From the NCBI GenBank assembly GCA_021732745.1, contig JAKFUK010000001.1:136931-200930 (forward strand): 64,000 nucleotides of DNA. The letters run 5' to 3'. How positions within the stretch are numbered: position 1 is the stretch's first letter; each line of letters begins with the position of its first letter. Positions 1 to 9,274 of the stretch are shown in pieces. The stretch comes from Nevskia sp. (lineage in GTDB: Bacteria > Pseudomonadota > Gammaproteobacteria > Nevskiales > Nevskiaceae). The translations under genes were made by a program, and so were the position numbers. Under the pieces are notes generated by a model, which saw only the letters and a program-made list of their open reading frames with translations, was not told where the DNA came from and did no database searches.

Positions 1-926
1 CGCGCCAGAAGTTTCTTCACCGCCGGTGCCGGCGCAAAGCCCATGATGCGCGGCGCGTTGCCAATGGTGGTGGCCGCAAGAATGCGCGCGCGCGGCTTGA
101 GCCCGTGACGCTTCGCGCCCTCGGCCGACGCGATCAGCATCGCGCAGGCGCCGTCGTTGACCTGCGAGGCATTGCCGGCCGTCACCGAACCGTCAGGGCG
201 CACGATGCCCTTGAGCTTGGCCAAGCCCTCAAGGCTGGTGTCGGGACGCGGCGGCTCGTCGGTGTCCAGGCGCAGCGCGTCGCCCTTCCGTTGCGGCAGC
301 AGCACCGGCTCGATCTGGTTCCTGAAGAATCCCTCGGCCAGCGCGCGGGCATAACGCTGCTGGCTGCGCAGCGCGAACGCATCCTGCGCAGCGCGTTCGA
401 TCCCGAACTGCTCGGCTACGTTCTCGGCCGTCTCGGGCATGCTGTCCACGCCGTAGCGCGCCTTCATCAGCGGATTGATGAAACGCCAGCCGATGGTGCT
501 GTCCTCGATCTTCACGGCACGCGGAAACGCACCGTCGGCCTTGGCCATGATGAAGGGCGCGCGCGTCATGCTCTCCACGCCGCCGGCAATCAGCAGGTCG
601 CCCTCGCCCGCCTTGATGGCGCGCGCGGCCGTCGCCACCGCGTCGAGGCTGGAACCACACAGTCGGTTGAGGGTGCCGCCGGGAATCTCCTGCGGCAGTC
701 CGGCCAACAGCAACGCCATGCGTGCGACATTGCGGCTGTCCTCACCCGCGCCGTTGACACAGCCGTAGATCACGTCGTCGAGTGCGGACCAGTCAACGCC
801 GGCGTTGCGGCGCATGAGCGCCTGGATCGGCAGCGCTGCGAGATCGTCGGCGCGGATGCTGGCGAGAATGCCGCCGTAGCGACCGAAAGGCGTGCGTACG
901 GCATCGCAGATGAAAGCGTCGCGCAT
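1..926 (-). CDS. Thiolase (3-oxoadipyl-CoA / acetyl-CoA acyltransferase type), 3' end outside window
   Basis: Thiolases split 3-oxoacyl-CoA with CoA into acetyl-CoA and a shortened acyl-CoA in the cytoplasm. The N-terminus (MRDAFICDAVRTPFGR) and the stretch GAGEDSRNVARMALLLAGLP resemble PcaF-type 3-oxoadipyl-CoA thiolases. The acylated cysteine is Cys90 in LNRLCGSS. About 308 of the usual ~400 residues are present; the C-terminal His and Cys motifs lie beyond base 1. It is the last visible gene of a minus-strand operon, 42 bases after the citryl-CoA-lyase-like gene. The family is certain. The substrate is inferred; ring-cleavage or fatty acyl intermediates are both possible. Confidence 0.9.
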   Translation of the reverse strand, partial: MRDAFICDAVRTPFGRYGGILASIRADDLAALPIQALMRRNAGVDWSALDDVIYGCVNGAGEDSRNVARMALLLAGLPQEIPGGTLNRLCGSSLDAVATAARAIKAGEGDLLIAGGVESMTRAPFIMAKADGAFPRAVKIEDSTIGWRFINPLMKARYGVDSMPETAENVAEQFGIERAAQDAFALRSQQRYARALAEGFFRNQIEPVLLPQRKGDALRLDTDEPPRPDTSLEGLAKLKGIVRPDGSVTAGNASQVNDGACAMLIASAEGAKRHGLKPRARILAATTIGNAPRIMGFAPAPAVKKLLA

Positions 927-968
927 CAGGGTGCTCCTCTCTCTTTGTTGTGGTGATGGGCGCCGCGA

Positions 969-1763
969 TCAGCTATCGGTGCGCGTGCCGAGCGCGTAGT
1001 CGCGCGCCTCGTCCTCGGCTCGGGTCCAGATTTCCTTGGCGATGGGCGAGTGCATCTCCTCCATGATGTGACCCACCAGCCCGATGGCGCGCGCCAGCAC
1101 GCCGATGCCGCGGCAGGCGGTCCAGGCGATGCCGAGTTCCGAGCAGCAGGCACCGATGGCGCCGGTGGCATTGATCGGCAGCACCTTGCCGTAGACCCGC
1201 GCGGCCTCGTCGGCAACGCGCTCGAGCAGCGCGATGTAAGGCCCGTCGAATCCCTGCTCGCGGGCGATGGCAAACAGGCGTGGGGCACGCGGATCGATCG
1301 GCTTGTGCAGCGGATGTCCGAGACCGGGCAGGATGGCCTTGCGCGCATGCCAGTCGGCAACGATTTTCCTGGCCATCGCATCCAGATCGCCGGGATTCTT
1401 GGGATCAGGAATCGCTTCCTGCAGCAGTTTGGCGGAACCTTCGGTGGTCCCCACGAACACCGTGCCCAGCCCGCCGAGCCCGGCGGCGACGGCGCCCTGG
1501 ATGGACTCCGGCGCACCGGCGTAGGTGAGCCTTGCGGCAAGCGCGCTCGGGGTCAGACCGTGCTCGACCAGGGTCACGGCGAGCGCGTTGAACAGCACCG
1601 ATTCCTGCGGCGTGGGGATGCGCGCCATCATCTCCAGGAAGGCCATGTCGCCGAGATTGATACGACCGAGCAGTTCGCCCGGCAGATCGAAACCGCGGAC
1701 GACGATGCGGTCGGGTGTCGAATATCCCATCGCCGTGCGGATGGGCTTGCGTTTGCTGGACAT
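969..1763 (-). CDS. Citryl-CoA lyase / citrate-synthase-like protein
   Basis: A 264-residue protein with the small single-unit citrate-synthase fold often annotated as citryl-CoA lyase, which would cleave citryl-CoA to acetyl-CoA and oxaloacetate or run a related Claisen reaction. Visible family features are the LPGLGHPLHKPIDPRAPRL stretch with a catalytic-type histidine (GHPLH) and a C-terminal segment with conserved glycines (CRGIGVLARAIGLVGHIMEE). A GGAG ribosome site precedes the ATG. It sits between an enoyl-CoA hydratase and a thiolase, so it is probably a C-C lyase or synthase acting on a CoA ester of this pathway rather than a TCA-cycle enzyme. The exact reaction is unknown. Confidence 0.8.
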   Translation of the reverse strand: MSSKRKPIRTAMGYSTPDRIVVRGFDLPGELLGRINLGDMAFLEMMARIPTPQESVLFNALAVTLVEHGLTPSALAARLTYAGAPESIQGAVAAGLGGLGTVFVGTTEGSAKLLQEAIPDPKNPGDLDAMARKIVADWHARKAILPGLGHPLHKPIDPRAPRLFAIAREQGFDGPYIALLERVADEAARVYGKVLPINATGAIGACCSELGIAWTACRGIGVLARAIGLVGHIMEEMHSPIAKEIWTRAEDEARDYALGTRTDS

Positions 1764-1788
1764 CGGAACTCCGTGTGTAAAGAGGACT

Positions 1789-2550
1789 TCAGGAAAACTT
1801 CGGCTTGCGCTTTTCGCGGAACGCGGTCACGCCCTCGCGCGCATCCGGCGTCATGAACAGGAACGGGAAGGCGTCGCGCGCGGTGCGCAGGTCGTCGCCA
1901 CCGAGGCCGCGGTTGTAGAAGGATTTGGCCATGCGCACGGCCATCTGCGGCTTGGAGGCAATCTTCTCGGCCATCGCCATCGCTTCTTCCATCAGGCGCT
2001 CGGGGGCCACGGTTCGGAGTGCTAGGCCCAGACGCACGGCCTCCTCGGCACTGATCGGATCGCCGAGTATCGACATCTCCTTGGCCTTGGGTCGGCCGAC
2101 GATATCGGCCAGACGCACCACCGCAAAACCCGGCAGCAGGCCCAGCTTGATTTCCGGCACACCGAAGCTCGCGCGCTCCGAGGCCAGAATGAAATCACAG
2201 GCGATGGCCAGCTCGAAGCCGCCGCCGAAGGCCATGCCATTGACCGCCGCGATCAGCGGCTTGCTGCACGATTCCGGAGCGGCGAGGAAGGTCACGATAT
2301 CCTCGATGAACTGCTTCACGGCAGCGGCGGCAAAGTCGAAGCCGCTGATATCCGCGCCCGCGCAGAAGGCCTTTTCCCCGCTGCCGGTGATGATGCCGAC
2401 GCGGATTTCCGGATCGGCCTCGATGCGCGCCAGGCTCGCGGTGACGCCTTCGCGAATGCCTGCTGACAATGCGTTGAGCTTGCCCGGTTCATCCAGGGTC
2501 ACGAGCGCGATGGCGCCGCGCTTTTCGAACTCCACACTTCCCAATCTCAT
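1789..2550 (-). CDS. Enoyl-CoA hydratase/isomerase family protein
   Basis: A crotonase-fold enzyme of 253 residues that hydrates or isomerises an enoyl-CoA. The oxyanion-hole and CoA motifs are present (KAFCAGADIS; GMAFGGGFELAIACD), as are the two catalytic-type glutamates (FGGGFEL and PEIKLG). A longer reading frame exists upstream, but the start at 2550 has a strong GAGGAGA ribosome site and fits the family length. It ends 25 bases before the citryl-CoA-lyase-like gene and is cotranscribed with it. Likely role is the hydration step of a beta-oxidation-like route. Confidence 0.9.
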   Translation of the reverse strand: MRLGSVEFEKRGAIALVTLDEPGKLNALSAGIREGVTASLARIEADPEIRVGIITGSGEKAFCAGADISGFDFAAAAVKQFIEDIVTFLAAPESCSKPLIAAVNGMAFGGGFELAIACDFILASERASFGVPEIKLGLLPGFAVVRLADIVGRPKAKEMSILGDPISAEEAVRLGLALRTVAPERLMEEAMAMAEKIASKPQMAVRMAKSFYNRGLGGDDLRTARDAFPFLFMTPDAREGVTAFREKRKPKFS

Positions 2551-2724
2551 CGCTTGTCTCCTCGGTTTGCGTTGCCGTGGCAACGGTGTCGTGTCAGTGC
2601 CCCGCATGATCCTGCGGGATTTCCATCAGTGCGGACGTCCGGGGCGCGCCGGTCAACGGTGATTCGACGATTGCGTCTTTCGCGCACGCAGCGGAATCCG
2701 GATCTCGTCGCCGATGTGCCGCGA

Positions 2725-3378
2725 TCAGAAATCGAGCGGTGCCCGGGCCGGGCGCAGTCCGTCCGGCATCCAGTCTTCGAGGCCCTCCTTCAGGGGAATG
2801 CGAAGGGTCAGCAGCAACTGGGAGAACATGCGCCAATTGCCGATGGCCACGACCAGTTCGAGCCGGGCCTGGACGCTTTCGATGTGACGCTCGCACTCAG
2901 TCCAGGTGGCGTCCGAGATCCAGCCGGATTCCATGGTCTCGTCGGTCGCACGCAGGACCGCACGATCCGCGTCGGCAAGCACCGTGGCGCTTTCCCAGGA
3001 CCGGCAGGCCAGCAGCACGTCCTCGGGATTCCCCATGTCGCCAGCAAAGCGCCAGTGCTGGGTCCATTCGTAGTTGGACCCGGTGAGCCAGCCGATGCGC
3101 ATGATGATCAGCTCCCGCAAGCGGCCATCCAGGTAGTTGCCCTCCAGCAGCAGCATCTTCAGCAGCAGCATCTTCAGCAGCAGCATCTTCAGCAGCAGCA
3201 TCTTCAGCAGGCCGCCCAGCGAGCGCGCCAGGGCCGGGTGATGCAGCAGCACGCGGAACACGCTGAGCGGGGCCATGATCTCGGGAAGCCCCTCGCGCAC
3301 GGCTATCGCTTGGGTCTCCTCGACACTCATCATGGGAATACGCAGCGCGCTGCCGCGGGCAGGGAAAGTTGCCGTCAT
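2725..3378 (-). CDS. Carboxymuconolactone decarboxylase (AhpD-like) family protein with expanded KMLLL repeat
   Basis: A 217-residue CMD/AhpD-like protein: the core RLRELIIMRIGWLTGSNYEW and the later helical segment fit the family, but the CxxC redox pair of AhpD is absent (position occupied by SNYEW), so a peroxidase-reductase role is unlikely. Four tandem copies of the pentapeptide KMLLL lie just before GNYLDGR, encoded by a 15-base perfect repeat (3145-3204). Start 3378 has an AGGA site upstream; a 21-codon longer frame is possible. It is the first gene of the minus-strand operon and lies about 75 bases from a palindromic operator. The reaction is unknown. Confidence 0.78.
   Translation of the reverse strand: MTATFPARGSALRIPMMSVEETQAIAVREGLPEIMAPLSVFRVLLHHPALARSLGGLLKMLLLKMLLLKMLLLKMLLLEGNYLDGRLRELIIMRIGWLTGSNYEWTQHWRFAGDMGNPEDVLLACRSWESATVLADADRAVLRATDETMESGWISDATWTECERHIESVQARLELVVAIGNWRMFSQLLLTLRIPLKEGLEDWMPDGLRPARAPLDF
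3145..3204. repeat. Four perfect tandem copies of a 15-base unit
   Basis: The unit CAGCAGCAGCATCTT is repeated four times without mismatch inside the CMD-like gene, adding KMLLL blocks in frame. Such a repeat can expand or contract by slippage without shifting the frame. Confidence 0.97.
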
Positions 3379-3451
3379 CGTGGACAATCCTGTGAGCGTT
3401 GGAACAACGGAATCCGGGAGAAAAGGCGAGCCGCGCAGCACCTCGCTTTCC

Positions 3452-3465
3452 CTAACAACTGTTAG
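3452..3465. promoter_or_regulatory. Palindromic operator, site 1 (CTAAC-N4-GTTAG)
   Basis: The perfect 5-N4-5 palindrome CTAACAACTGTTAG sits between the divergent CMD-like gene (start 3378) and the truncated alcohol dehydrogenase (start 3516). Near-identical sites occur at 13637 and 23068, each upstream of an operon of related function. The architecture is typical of TetR-family operators. The cognate repressor is not identified. Confidence 0.7.
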
Positions 3466-3515
3466 ACAGTATGCTGGCCGGGAGGAGATTTCAACTACTG
3501 CCCGAGGAGATCGGC

Positions 3516-3929
3516 ATGCTTGCCAAAAGCAGTCTTGCCATGGTTCTGACCGCCAAGCGCCGGTTGCAGAAAATGGATATTCCCCTGCCCGACATCGACG
3601 ACGACTCGGCGATCCTGCGGGTCGAGGTGTGCGGCATCTGCGGCAGCGACTACGAGCAGTTCGAAGACGTGCTGGGCATGCCGATGCCGGTGGTGCCCGG
3701 TCACGAACCCCTCGGCATCATCGAGAAAATCGGTGATCGCGCCGCCAAGCGCTGGAAGGTGGACGTGGGTGATCGCGTGGCGGTGGAGACGATGATTTCC
3801 TGCCACTGCTGCAACACCTGCCTGTCGGGCCGCTATCACCTGTGCGGCGACCGGCGCATCTATTCCTACATCTCGCTTCACCCCGGCCCGCAGCATCGAC
3901 GGGCCGTCGTCACCTTACGATCGCCATGA
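3516..3929 (+). pseudogene. Truncated zinc-dependent alcohol dehydrogenase (N-terminal GroES-like half)
   Basis: About 120 residues match the N-terminal half of a medium-chain zinc alcohol dehydrogenase: catalytic-zinc motifs CGICGSD and GHE are present, as is the structural-zinc cysteine cluster CHCCNTCLSGRYHLC. The similarity stops near base 3878 after DRRIYSYI; the frame then runs through about 16 unrelated residues to a stop. The whole NAD-binding Rossmann half is missing, so the product cannot be an active dehydrogenase. The start at 3516 has a GAGGAGA ribosome site. The 3' end abuts the EamA transporter, so a deletion probably joined two formerly separate loci. Confidence 0.85.
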
Positions 3930-4873
3930 ATTCCGCTGTCCTGGTTTCGGACCGTATCCGCGCGAGTCATCGCGGCAGCCTGGCCCTGGCTGCGGCCGGA
4001 GCCGTCCTGCTGTCGGCGAAGGTCGTCTTCGTCAAGCTGCTGTACCAGCATGGCCTCGACGCGGTGGACGTGATCACCCTGCGCATGCTGACCGCGGGCC
4101 CGCTTTTCCTGGCCGTCGCGGTGCGGACCTGGCGTCAGACGCCGCGTCTGCGCGCAGGCGATCTGCTGCACATCGCCGGGCTCGGCTTCATGGGCTATTA
4201 CGCCTCAAGCATGCTCGACCTGATCGGCCTGCAATACGTCAGCGCCGGCCTCGAACGACTGATCCTGTTCCTCACACCCAGCTTCGTGCTGCTGCTCGGC
4301 ATCCTGTTCCTTCGGCGCCGCGTGCGGCCTGTGCAATGGCTGTCGCTAGTCGTGGCCTACGCGGGGATCGCTCTGATCTTCCAGCATGAGCTGAGCGTCA
4401 TCGGACACCCGAACATGGTCTGGGGCGCCACGCTGATCGGCATCAGCGCCGTCATGTATGCGGTGTACCTGCTGCTCAGCGAGGGCCTGATGCAACGCAT
4501 CGGCGCACTGCGCCTGGTGGCCCTGGCCCTGTGCGTCTCCACGGTGCTGTGCCTGGCCCAATACCCGCTGCTGCGCCCGGTTGGCCGCTTGCTGGAGCTG
4601 CCCGCGCCGGTGTGGTGGCTCGCGCTGGTCAACGGAACGGTATGCACCGCGCTGCCGATTTTCATGACCATGGTCGCGGTGCGGAATATTGGTGCGGGTC
4701 ACGCAACGCAGGCCGGCATGATCGGCCCTGCCAGCACGCTGCTGCTGGCGGCCTGGCTGCTGGACGAGCCGATCACCGCGATCCAGCTTGCCGGCACCGC
4801 CCTGGTCACCGCCGGCATCCTGATGCTGTCGTTCCTGCAACCGGCACCTCGACCCGATCCTCTGGCACACTGA
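3926..4873 (+). CDS. EamA/DMT-family transporter
   Basis: A 315-residue inner-membrane protein with about ten hydrophobic segments in two EamA repeats (roughly residues 20-150 and 160-300), as in RhaT/YdcZ-like drug/metabolite exporters. Signature-like stretches are LRMLTAGPLFLAVAV in the first half and GPASTLLLAAWLLDEPIT in the second. The start at 3926 removes a 28-residue unconserved extension that overlaps the broken dehydrogenase. Its substrate cannot be predicted. It lies just downstream of the deletion junction, so its present promoter may be borrowed from the truncated gene. Confidence 0.85.
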   Translation: MNSAVLVSDRIRASHRGSLALAAAGAVLLSAKVVFVKLLYQHGLDAVDVITLRMLTAGPLFLAVAVRTWRQTPRLRAGDLLHIAGLGFMGYYASSMLDLIGLQYVSAGLERLILFLTPSFVLLLGILFLRRRVRPVQWLSLVVAYAGIALIFQHELSVIGHPNMVWGATLIGISAVMYAVYLLLSEGLMQRIGALRLVALALCVSTVLCLAQYPLLRPVGRLLELPAPVWWLALVNGTVCTALPIFMTMVAVRNIGAGHATQAGMIGPASTLLLAAWLLDEPITAIQLAGTALVTAGILMLSFLQPAPRPDPLAH

Positions 4874-5504
4874 TCTACTTCGACTGGACCTGAAGCTGAT
4901 CCCGCCCCGGCAACGTGTACTGTGACGCAGGGGAATGTACGGATTCACGAAGCAACAACAAAATACAAGCAGAGCGGCCCATACACCAGCTTGCAACGCG
5001 CGACATGAATGCGGAGCCGAACTAGATAAACTTCATGCCAAAAGACCCGCAAGCATTGGTACTGGCTGCAATCAACAAGCCCTCGAGTTAGACGCGATCA
5101 GGCATGAAACATGCCCGCATCAATTCTGGTCGTGCAACAAGGACAGATTCCGTCCCAAATATTTTTATCCGGATCACACGAGGGCTCTCATGTCCAAATA
5201 TTAACTTGGAACACGATATTTACCATTTCTGCCGAATAAAAACGTCCGGCCAACCAAAAATTAACTTCATCTCAAGATGAGAAAATGAAGCTCTTGGTTT
5301 CCGGCACGCTTGAGCCCTCACTCACTGAGTCGGCATCGTCTTGATGCCGACTCAGCGATACAACGGCATTCGTCTGCTAGATAACATTCAAGCCTAGGCT
5401 TGAAAAAGTCATCGCCTTTTCAATTTTCCACAGCAACAGCAAGCGCCATACTGTTCAGCGCCTGGTCTTGCCGTGCTCTATAGACTAAACGGCCTCACTG
5501 ACAA
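4874..5504. other. Intergenic stretch, A+T-rich, no supported gene
   Basis: About 630 bases separate the EamA gene from the convergent YCF48 gene. The only structure I see is the 13-bp hairpin at 5325-5355. A short frame at 4935-5204 has no recognisable family and no good ribosome site. Confidence 0.6.
5325..5355. repeat. 13-bp perfect hairpin sharing its stem with the one at 9227
   Basis: CTGAGTCGGCATC, a five-base loop, then the exact complement. It lies 150 bases past the end of the YCF48 gene and has no U-run on either side, so it is not a classical intrinsic terminator. The core GAGTCGGCATC recurs in the hairpin at 9227-9274. Confidence 0.85.
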
Positions 5505-6566
5505 TCAGAACTTTGACGCATCCAGCCTCTGCACACCTGCATCGCCAACCAGTAACACTCCTCCGTCTTCAACAGGCAGGACAGACGACAATGTTTCTGT
5601 TTGACGATTGCCTCGCGAGTCATTGATTGGAATATGGCGCACAGCCCTATTCTTCCCGAGGAGCAGCAAAGTCGAATTCAAACCAACCAATGCAACTTCA
5701 CCGCGTGGGAGCGCTGACATACCAAAAAATGACTGATCAGTTCTGGTTTCGATCTTCGACCAGCCCCCGATTTGCGTATCGGCACTGTAGAACAAATTTC
5801 CACGCAATCCGCCTATCAACGCCCCCTTATCGCCAGCTGGAATTACGCAAAAAAGAGAACTCTCATAGGGGCTTTCAAGTCTCATCCAAGTATCTCCAGC
5901 ATCGTCCGAGCGGCCAATGAGACCAGCCTCGCCGATTACCATAAGGCTGCCATCCCCCAGCCTGGTGAGCGCATTCAAGTGACGCTCATCCTCAGTGACT
6001 GGGTTCGTTGCGACTTGAGACCATGTGGAACCACCATCAAGGGTAAAAAGGAAAAGGCCGTAAGCTCCGACTGCATAACCCCGATCGGGGTCGATGAACA
6101 ACACATCGAATAGTGGCTTGCTCAAATCCGGTTGATAATTCTGCACCACCCACGTCATTCCACCGTCCGACGTCCGCAAAATGACTGAATCGTGACCAAC
6201 AGCCCAGCCATTTCTGGCGTCTGCAAAAGTGACACTCGTCAAAAGACTGTCAACAGGCGTTCGAACTTGCTGCCAGTCTTTTGCATTCTTCGACATCAGA
6301 ATATGCCCACGACTCCCTACCGCAACATAGCTTTCTCCATTATTGACGACTTTAACCAAGGGACTATCGGGTGCCTTAACGGCCATTTCCGCAGCACGAG
6401 GCGAGATCTGAGATGAAAGAATCGGTTCTGCTGCTTGAACTGCCTCCGCCTCAATACCCACCGCAGTAATATCAGCGGCATGCTCTTGCGATACTGTCGA
6501 CATCGAAAATACTGCGAGACCAAGCCCGATGCTGGTTCTTGCAAATCTCATAAAGTACTGGGTCAT
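5505..6566 (-). CDS. YCF48/BNR-repeat exported protein
   Basis: A 353-residue protein with an N-terminal signal peptide (about residues 1-30) followed by repeated beta-propeller blades of the YCF48/BNR type, for example GWAVGHDSVILRTSDGGMTW and the later DGGSTW and DAGDTW blades. YCF48 proteins assist assembly of photosystem II in cyanobacteria; here the protein is the last member of a conserved set with DUF1302, DUF1329 and an MMPL transporter, so a periplasmic chaperone or scaffold role for that machinery is a reasonable inference. Base composition is clearly lower in G+C than the flanking metabolic genes. Confidence 0.85.
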   Translation of the reverse strand: MTQYFMRFARTSIGLGLAVFSMSTVSQEHAADITAVGIEAEAVQAAEPILSSQISPRAAEMAVKAPDSPLVKVVNNGESYVAVGSRGHILMSKNAKDWQQVRTPVDSLLTSVTFADARNGWAVGHDSVILRTSDGGMTWVVQNYQPDLSKPLFDVLFIDPDRGYAVGAYGLFLFTLDGGSTWSQVATNPVTEDERHLNALTRLGDGSLMVIGEAGLIGRSDDAGDTWMRLESPYESSLFCVIPAGDKGALIGGLRGNLFYSADTQIGGWSKIETRTDQSFFGMSALPRGEVALVGLNSTLLLLGKNRAVRHIPINDSRGNRQTETLSSVLPVEDGGVLLVGDAGVQRLDASKF

Positions 6567-6606
6567 TTTCTTTTTCCGATAGCTGAGGCTTGTTGTTCGG
6601 CAACTA

Positions 6607-9114
6607 TTAAAACTGATACTTCAGGAAAAAGCCGATGTTGTCACGATCGCGGATGGAATTGTTTGCACCGCCGCGCGTGTACATGTTGTATGTAATGGAC
6701 AACGATGTCGCTTTTTCGTAACGAATCTCGAATATCGAATTCAGCTGAATTCTACCCTCGACAAAATTCGCACCCGGTCCAGGGGAGTTGTTGTAGACGT
6801 CATGCTGAAAGATAAGAATCGGCTGAATCGAAATACCCGGGAGAACGGACTCATAACTGATTCTGCTGACCACTCGATAACCGCCTGCAAATGCATGCGC
6901 AAACTGGTTGCGGCTTGCCTGGTATGGGTTGAAACGCAAGCCGTCTCCGCCTATTGAACAAGCGGGGTTAGTCGAACAAGCAAGTCTAGAGCCATCGGCT
7001 CCACTGCCATCAGCTCCAGCCGACGCATGAGTGGACGCGCCAAACGGTCCTTCGATCTGAAGCTGATCGTACTTCGGAAGATTCAAGACTTGGGTCGCCG
7101 CGACTTCGTACAACAGAATCACTTGATCCGCACCGATCCAGTTCTCCGAGCCACCCAGAACACGTGTGGCACCGAAAGCGTATTGCACGACCTTGCCCGG
7201 GATCCAGCCCTGTATGTATGAATTGGGCGCATTCTCGCCGATGGTTCCACCGCGATACGGCGTAATGAAATTCGGAAAAGAACGTGCCGAACCCGGAACC
7301 GATCCCACGAGCAAGCTCAGATTATCCGGATACGGGTTGTTGCCGTTCTCATCAACAAAATTATTACTTGGATAAAGAGAATAGGAATTCCCCCCATCTT
7401 CAGTAAAAGCAATTGTGTTGGTTGTTCCAAGACAGCCTATGGCTTGGTCGTGGCATCGTGACAATGTGGGCCCAAATGCCGCAAATGCAAGATCAACTAA
7501 TGATACCTGCAAAGGCAAATTAGGCCGATATGAAATCTCACCTTGATAGGAATAATCGCCGAAGGTCGTATTGAAACTGAATCCGAATAATTTTCTGTTC
7601 TCGGGGTATGACAGCTGGATACGTGCTGTATCAAACGGTACAGCGTCAGAGATCTGCAGACCAGGGCGCGGCAGAAGAAGATTGGCAAATCCCGCGAGCG
7701 CGCCCCCCAAATCCAGCGCAACCAGCGGGTTTGTGGCGATTAGTTGTACAGCCTCCTGAACAATCTGACTACTGCTGCTCGGGTTCAGCGCAATGGGAAG
7801 ATTCGGACAATACGTCAGGAACGTCGTGGAACTTACGGCATCCATGCCAAACGCGTTTCCTTCACGACGGGCGCAGCTTGCATTTGTTGCATACGTGCTT
7901 GCCTATGGCAACTTGGAATGATAGTTCATGAAATACAGACTGAGATCTGTACCGTTATTCAACCATTCGGCGAAATGCGTCAGTTTGAAACCGAACTGCC
8001 CAGTGTCCTTCGCCTCTCGATCAGGGAGTCGCGGAATTCGCAGTGCTGTTGGGGTGATTGTGGTCAATGGGTTGTCAAGCCTTCCGCCTGCCAAGCCCTC
8101 CAGATCATCAGCTGCGGAGCCAAAGCTTGCGTTAAATGCATTACGCTGATTCGGCGTACCAGCGTCGATAAAAGAATTGAAGGTACCGGGTGTTGGCACT
8201 TCAACGATACGCGACTCGAATTGGTAATAACCTTCGATCGAAACGCTTTCTACAATGTTCGTAGACATCCGCAGCATGTTGACTGGGATATAGAGATCTT
8301 CCAACAGGCCATTTCCACTGCGGAAGAAGGCATTCGCATTGATGGGTTGCGCCTGATTGATTGAGTTCAGGATCGCGACGGTGGCTTCACCCCACTGCAC
8401 GGTCTGGCGCCCCAAACGAAACTGGAGTTGCCTATCACCTGGAAGCGGAACAGAACCGAAGAAATTTGTATCAAGTGGCTGATATCTCAAACCGATCTGC
8501 TGGGCTTCGTCCTCATTCCGAGCTTCCTCAAAAGCGCCGCCCGGACCGTAAACCTGATCATAGTATCGATTCGAAGGACTACCCCCATTTATTCCAACTC
8601 CTCCGCCGGATATTCCGACAGAAGAGAAATTTCCACTTGTAATCCGGTTACGGTATTTTACTTTGCCGTGGTAAAGCGCCGGATCATATATGGCTCGTCC
8701 CCGGTAGAAGAAGCCGTATGAGCCGGATTCGATCTTGAGGTCATGAGTCCATACAATCGGAGATTGCGTGATGTCGCCACGATCGAAATTGAGATTGCCG
8801 TCATCAAAGTTGAGGGACGGTGCGCCCGGAGACCGGCGCAATTGCTCGGCAGGATATGTCTGTGTCCGGTTCAAGCCCTGGCAAAGCTGGTAGACACCCG
8901 TGCAGACATTGGGATTGATGTTGGCCTTGCCTATCAAACGACTATCCCTTTCCTCGATACGAAAGGCGACACCCGCAGTGATCGTCTGATTGAGAACGGC
9001 ATTGAAATCCTGATCGAGAAAATTCACGTCAAACTCGGTCGCCGAAGCTGCCATCGACCAAACACCCAGCCCCAAAGCGCCAAACTGCCACACGCGAGCA
9101 TTTTTCTGCTTCAT
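6607..9114 (-). pseudogene. DUF1302 family outer-membrane-type protein interrupted by one in-frame amber codon
   Basis: The gene reads as 403 codons, a TAG at 7903-7905, then 431 codons in the same frame to a normal stop. Residues before the stop end in YFMNYHSKLP, and those after it begin ASTYATNASCARREGN, a continuous DUF1302-like sequence, so a single tyrosine-type codon (TAT or TAC) probably became TAG. A signal peptide (ending ASA, near residue 25) and many amphipathic beta-strands with a terminal aromatic residue (FFLKYQF) suggest an outer-membrane barrel. The start at 9114 has GAGGGA upstream. The downstream part could restart at an internal ATG (7845) but would lack a signal peptide. 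Confidence 0.85.
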
Positions 9115-9226
9115 TTTGATTCCCTCAATTCGCACCAGATAGCCTAAGATCCCAGCTTTATTTAAAGCCAGTGAAAGTCCGGGTTACACCTCCATAAGCC
9201 GGACACCCGTCTACTGCACACCCATA

Positions 9227-9274
9227 TTGTTGAGTCGGCATCAAGCGGGTTGCCGCTCGATGCCGACTCAACAA
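9227..9274. repeat. 16-bp hairpin with nested inner stem, related to the hairpin at 5325
   Basis: TTGTTGAGTCGGCATC pairs with its exact complement at 9259-9274, and the loop holds a second small stem (AGCGG/CCGCT). It lies between the DUF1329 and DUF1302 genes. The 11-base core GAGTCGGCATC is identical to that of 5325-5355. It may stop or attenuate transcription, or protect the upstream mRNA; no U-run is visible. Confidence 0.85.

Noticed and set aside
4935..5204. A possible 89-residue protein in the gap after the EamA gene
   Set aside because: No ribosome site, no family resemblance and biased composition; the gap looks non-coding.
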